Shown piece after piece: positions 5,753 through 7,332 of a stretch of DNA of 7,332 nucleotides. The DNA is taken from contig JAJRYI010000188.1 in NCBI GenBank assembly GCA_024275815.1, positions 1-7,332 on the forward strand, written 5' to 3'. This DNA comes from Actinomycetes bacterium. Lineage in GTDB: Bacteria; Actinomycetota; Acidimicrobiia; Spongiisociales; UBA5794. Made by a program: the position numbers and the translations under genes. A model generated the notes under the pieces. It saw nothing but the letters and a program-made list of their open reading frames with translations. It was not told where the DNA came from and did no database searches. Every line of letters begins with the position of its first letter. Positions within the stretch are counted from its first letter, which is position 1.

Positions 5753-6931
5753 TCAGGGGGTGACGGTGGCGCGTTTGGTCTCGGAGGCGACGATGAGGAG
5801 GCGCACCTCGACGGGGGATGACAGATACTCCGAGAGGCGTTGTGCGAGGGCGTTGACGGAAGGTGGTGTCAGCGAACTCGCAATGACAACATCGACCTCA
5901 GTGACGCCGTTGTCGACCTCGACTGCAACATTGACGACCTCGGACGCCGTTTTGCCATCCGCGACGTACTCCTCCACGAAGACGGTGACCTCATCGGTTG
6001 GGTCCGAGAGCGGCAGGACGTTCCCGCGTCCGAACTGCAGGGGGAGCACCACGATGATCGCAGCGATCGCCGCCCAGGAAACTCCTCGAACGATCTGAGG
6101 GTGCCCCTTGAGCGGGTTGCGTCCCGGCACGAACCCTGCAGCGAGGAACGTGGCGGCTGCGGCGATGACGATACCGACCACGTTGGCGAGGAACAGGAGA
6201 AGCGCCCCGAGGGCGAGTTGCCACTCGGTCAGCTGCAAGGTGATTCCCACAACGGCGAGCGGCGGGACGAGTGCAACGGCGACGGCGACTCCCGTGAGGG
6301 CATCTGCGGCGTGTCGTTTCACCTGACCGTAGGCACCCGCGGCACCTGCAGCGAGCGCTATCCCGAGGTCGAGGAGGTTCGGTGAGGTACGCGCCATCAA
6401 CTCGGCAGGGAGCGGGTCTGTATGACCCGGGATGATGAACGAGATGATCGCCGCCAGCATGATGGCGAGGAGGGATCCAACGGTGACGAGCAGGGTGCGA
6501 CTCACGATGCGTCGCGGCCAGCCCATGATGATCGCCGCCGCACCGCCAAGTACCGGGAACATCAAAGGGGCGACGAGCATCGCTCCGATCACGACCGCAG
6601 TGGAATCGGCAAGAATCCCGAACACGGCGATCGCCGTTGACAGCATCATGAGAGAAGCGAACCGGGTGAAGAACTGGCGGCGCGACACGCCCTGAGGGAA
6701 GAGCCTGCTGATGACGCTTCGCCGCTCGATGTCGTGGAGCGGTTCGCGGCCGTCCCACAGTTGCTTGACCTCGCTCCATATCGACCGGACGACCTTCGTT
6801 GCCCCCGTTCCGAGGAGACGGGGCGCAGTCGTGAGCCGATCGTGCGGAGCGACAACTCGATCTACAGGACGCTCGGCGGTCACGTCGCGAGCGTCTGACG
6901 TTTGCCGATCACCAACGGCAGGATCGGTCAT
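5753..6931 (-). CDS. DUF389 family multi-pass membrane protein
   Basis: A 392-residue integral membrane protein of unknown function. Residues 1-85 are polar and probably cytoplasmic. The DUF389 core begins near 86 (RQFFTRFASLMMLSTAIAVFG) and shows the hallmark DSTAVVIGAMLVAPLMFPVLGG (109-130). Further hydrophobic segments lie near 143-168, 185-203, 211-232, 237-267 and 283-300, together about seven. The motif LLDLGIALAAGAAGAYG (186-202) and ALVPPLAVVGI (220-230) are also typical. A soluble tail of about 75 residues follows (315-392). The ATG at 6931 was chosen because it overlaps the stop of the Cys-rich gene in an ATGA; the longer in-frame start at 7111 would cover that whole gene. The family is widespread in bacteria and archaea; transport has been suggested but not shown as far as I know. 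It ends beside the 5693-5750 hairpin. Confidence 0.9.
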   Translation of the reverse strand: MTDPAVGDRQTSDARDVTAERPVDRVVAPHDRLTTAPRLLGTGATKVVRSIWSEVKQLWDGREPLHDIERRSVISRLFPQGVSRRQFFTRFASLMMLSTAIAVFGILADSTAVVIGAMLVAPLMFPVLGGAAAIIMGWPRRIVSRTLLVTVGSLLAIMLAAIISFIIPGHTDPLPAELMARTSPNLLDLGIALAAGAAGAYGQVKRHAADALTGVAVAVALVPPLAVVGITLQLTEWQLALGALLLFLANVVGIVIAAAATFLAAGFVPGRNPLKGHPQIVRGVSWAAIAAIIVVLPLQFGRGNVLPLSDPTDEVTVFVEEYVADGKTASEVVNVAVEVDNGVTEVDVVIASSLTPPSVNALAQRLSEYLSSPVEVRLLIVASETKRATVTP

Positions 6932-7080
6932 CCTCGAGCCGGGCACCCCAGCCGTATCGTGTCGGGCGATCCGTCGTCGAGTGTGCAATATCCGCACGGT
7001 TGGGTGTGGGGCACCTTGGAGATGTTCATGTCGCAGGTACAGAGCCCTGCGTTGTCGCCTCGATCGATCCATGGCTTCAT
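6928..7080 (-). CDS. Cys-rich small protein (50 aa), translationally coupled to DUF389 gene
   Basis: I do not recognise a family. Fifty residues begin MKPWIDRGDNAGLCTCDMN and contain Cys14, Cys16, Cys29, Cys32 and Cys46 plus His25: a CxC pair, a CxxC in QPCGYCTLD, and a late LGCPARG. The pattern suggests a small zinc-ribbon-like or other metal-binding fold, or a redox-active cytosolic protein; there is no signal peptide. Evidence for a real gene: GAGGAGG eight bases before the ATG, a plausible promoter upstream, and a TGA that overlaps the DUF389 ATG by four bases (ATGA), typical of coupled translation. The alternative frame that extends DUF389 upstream across this stretch is Arg/His-rich and looks like a shadow. 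Function could be tied to the membrane protein, but only position suggests so. Confidence 0.72.
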   Translation of the reverse strand: MKPWIDRGDNAGLCTCDMNISKVPHTQPCGYCTLDDGSPDTIRLGCPARG

Positions 7081-7125
7081 GGTGGCGGCCTCCTCGCATC
7101 GAGTCGGTCAAGCATCGCGGAGTTG

Positions 7126-7154
7126 GAGATAACTGTGCGCTAAATCGGGGTCAA
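7126..7154 (-). promoter_or_regulatory. Candidate promoter for the Cys-rich protein-DUF389 operon
   Basis: On the minus strand TTGACC (7154-7149) is followed after 17 bases by TATCTC (7131-7126). The -35 is close to consensus and the -10 is weak. The predicted transcript would start near 7119 and give a leader of about 40 bases ahead of the strong ribosome binding site GAGGAGG. A second TTGACC lies at 7111-7106, without a visible -10 partner. Confidence 0.4.
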
Positions 7155-7222
7155 GACGCCGATATCGATGATGTGGCGGTGAACACGCAGCGAAGTCCCC
7201 GATACCCGCCCTCGACGTTCGT

Positions 7223-7332
7223 CTATTCGTCGTTCGTCGTCGGCGGTATCGTCGATGCCAGGACCTCTTCGACCCCGGGGAAGGCCATGCCGAGCAGGGC
7301 TTCTGCGCGATCGATCCGCAAGCGAAGATCGA
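7223..7332 (-). CDS. C-terminal part of an unrecognised protein (5' end beyond window)
   Basis: The minus-strand frame is open from the right edge to a TAG at 7225-7223. It encodes 35 residues, beginning DLRLRIDRAEALLGM and ending ASTIPPTTNDE. Codon third positions are mostly G or C as in the other genes, and the segment reads like a helical region followed by a polar, probably disordered tail. Too little is present to name a family. The 142 bases between it and the Cys-rich gene hold the candidate promoter but no clear terminator hairpin. Confidence 0.55.
   Translation of the reverse strand, partial: DLRLRIDRAEALLGMAFPGVEEVLASTIPPTTNDE

Noticed and set aside
5991..6779. 262-residue minus-strand frame overlapping DUF389
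   Set aside because: A frame-shifted shadow rich in Arg, His and Pro within a gene with clear membrane segments.
6932..7111. N-terminal extension of the DUF389 protein
   Set aside because: The extension is Arg/His-rich shadow sequence over the Cys-rich gene, and the ATGA overlap at 6928-6931 gives a better start.

Overview
The window looks like chromosomal DNA from a high-GC actinobacterium, possibly of the Acidimicrobiia type. This is an inference from codon use, the Thr/Pro-rich linker of the secreted coiled-coil protein, a very short Lys-rich protein of a type seen in Actinomycetota, and a leaderless-looking start. No marker gene fixes the taxon. Coding density is high and no gene-free gap exceeds about 160 bases. 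I see no mobile element, CRISPR array, tRNA or rRNA.

Layout: (1) 1-612, minus: a secreted protein with an internal domain repeat, cut by the left edge. (2) 613-772: a divergent intergenic region with two perfect palindromic elements. (3) 773-1933, plus: a secreted SGNH/GDSL-type hydrolase. (4) 1994-5237, plus: a tightly packed run of FxsA membrane protein, NUDT19-like Nudix hydrolase, LACTB2-like metallo-beta-lactamase-fold hydrolase and secreted coiled-coil/M23 protein. It has 4-nt overlap, 1-nt and 7-nt junctions, starts from a probable leaderless promoter, and ends in a hairpin whose loop holds the last stop codon. (5) 5272-5373, minus, and 5515-5682, plus: two divergent very small genes with strong ribosome binding sites, a 33-residue Lys-rich protein and a 55-residue Pro/Arg-rich protein. 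(6) 5693-5750: a 17-bp-stem hairpin between convergent genes. (7) 7080-5753, minus: a 50-residue Cys-rich protein whose stop overlaps the start of a DUF389 membrane protein (ATGA). (8) 7332-7223, minus: the C-terminus of an unrecognised gene.

The main operon joins a membrane protein, two soluble hydrolases probably acting on nucleotide or CoA-type and thioester-like substrates, and an envelope protein. The shared theme, if any, is the envelope, but this is inference. The points most worth checking are the Cys-rich protein coupled to the DUF389 gene, a GACGYC heptad-repeat family in several intergenic gaps, and two secreted enzymes each lacking one canonical catalytic residue (Met for the first His of HxH in M23; no DxxH Asp in SGNH).
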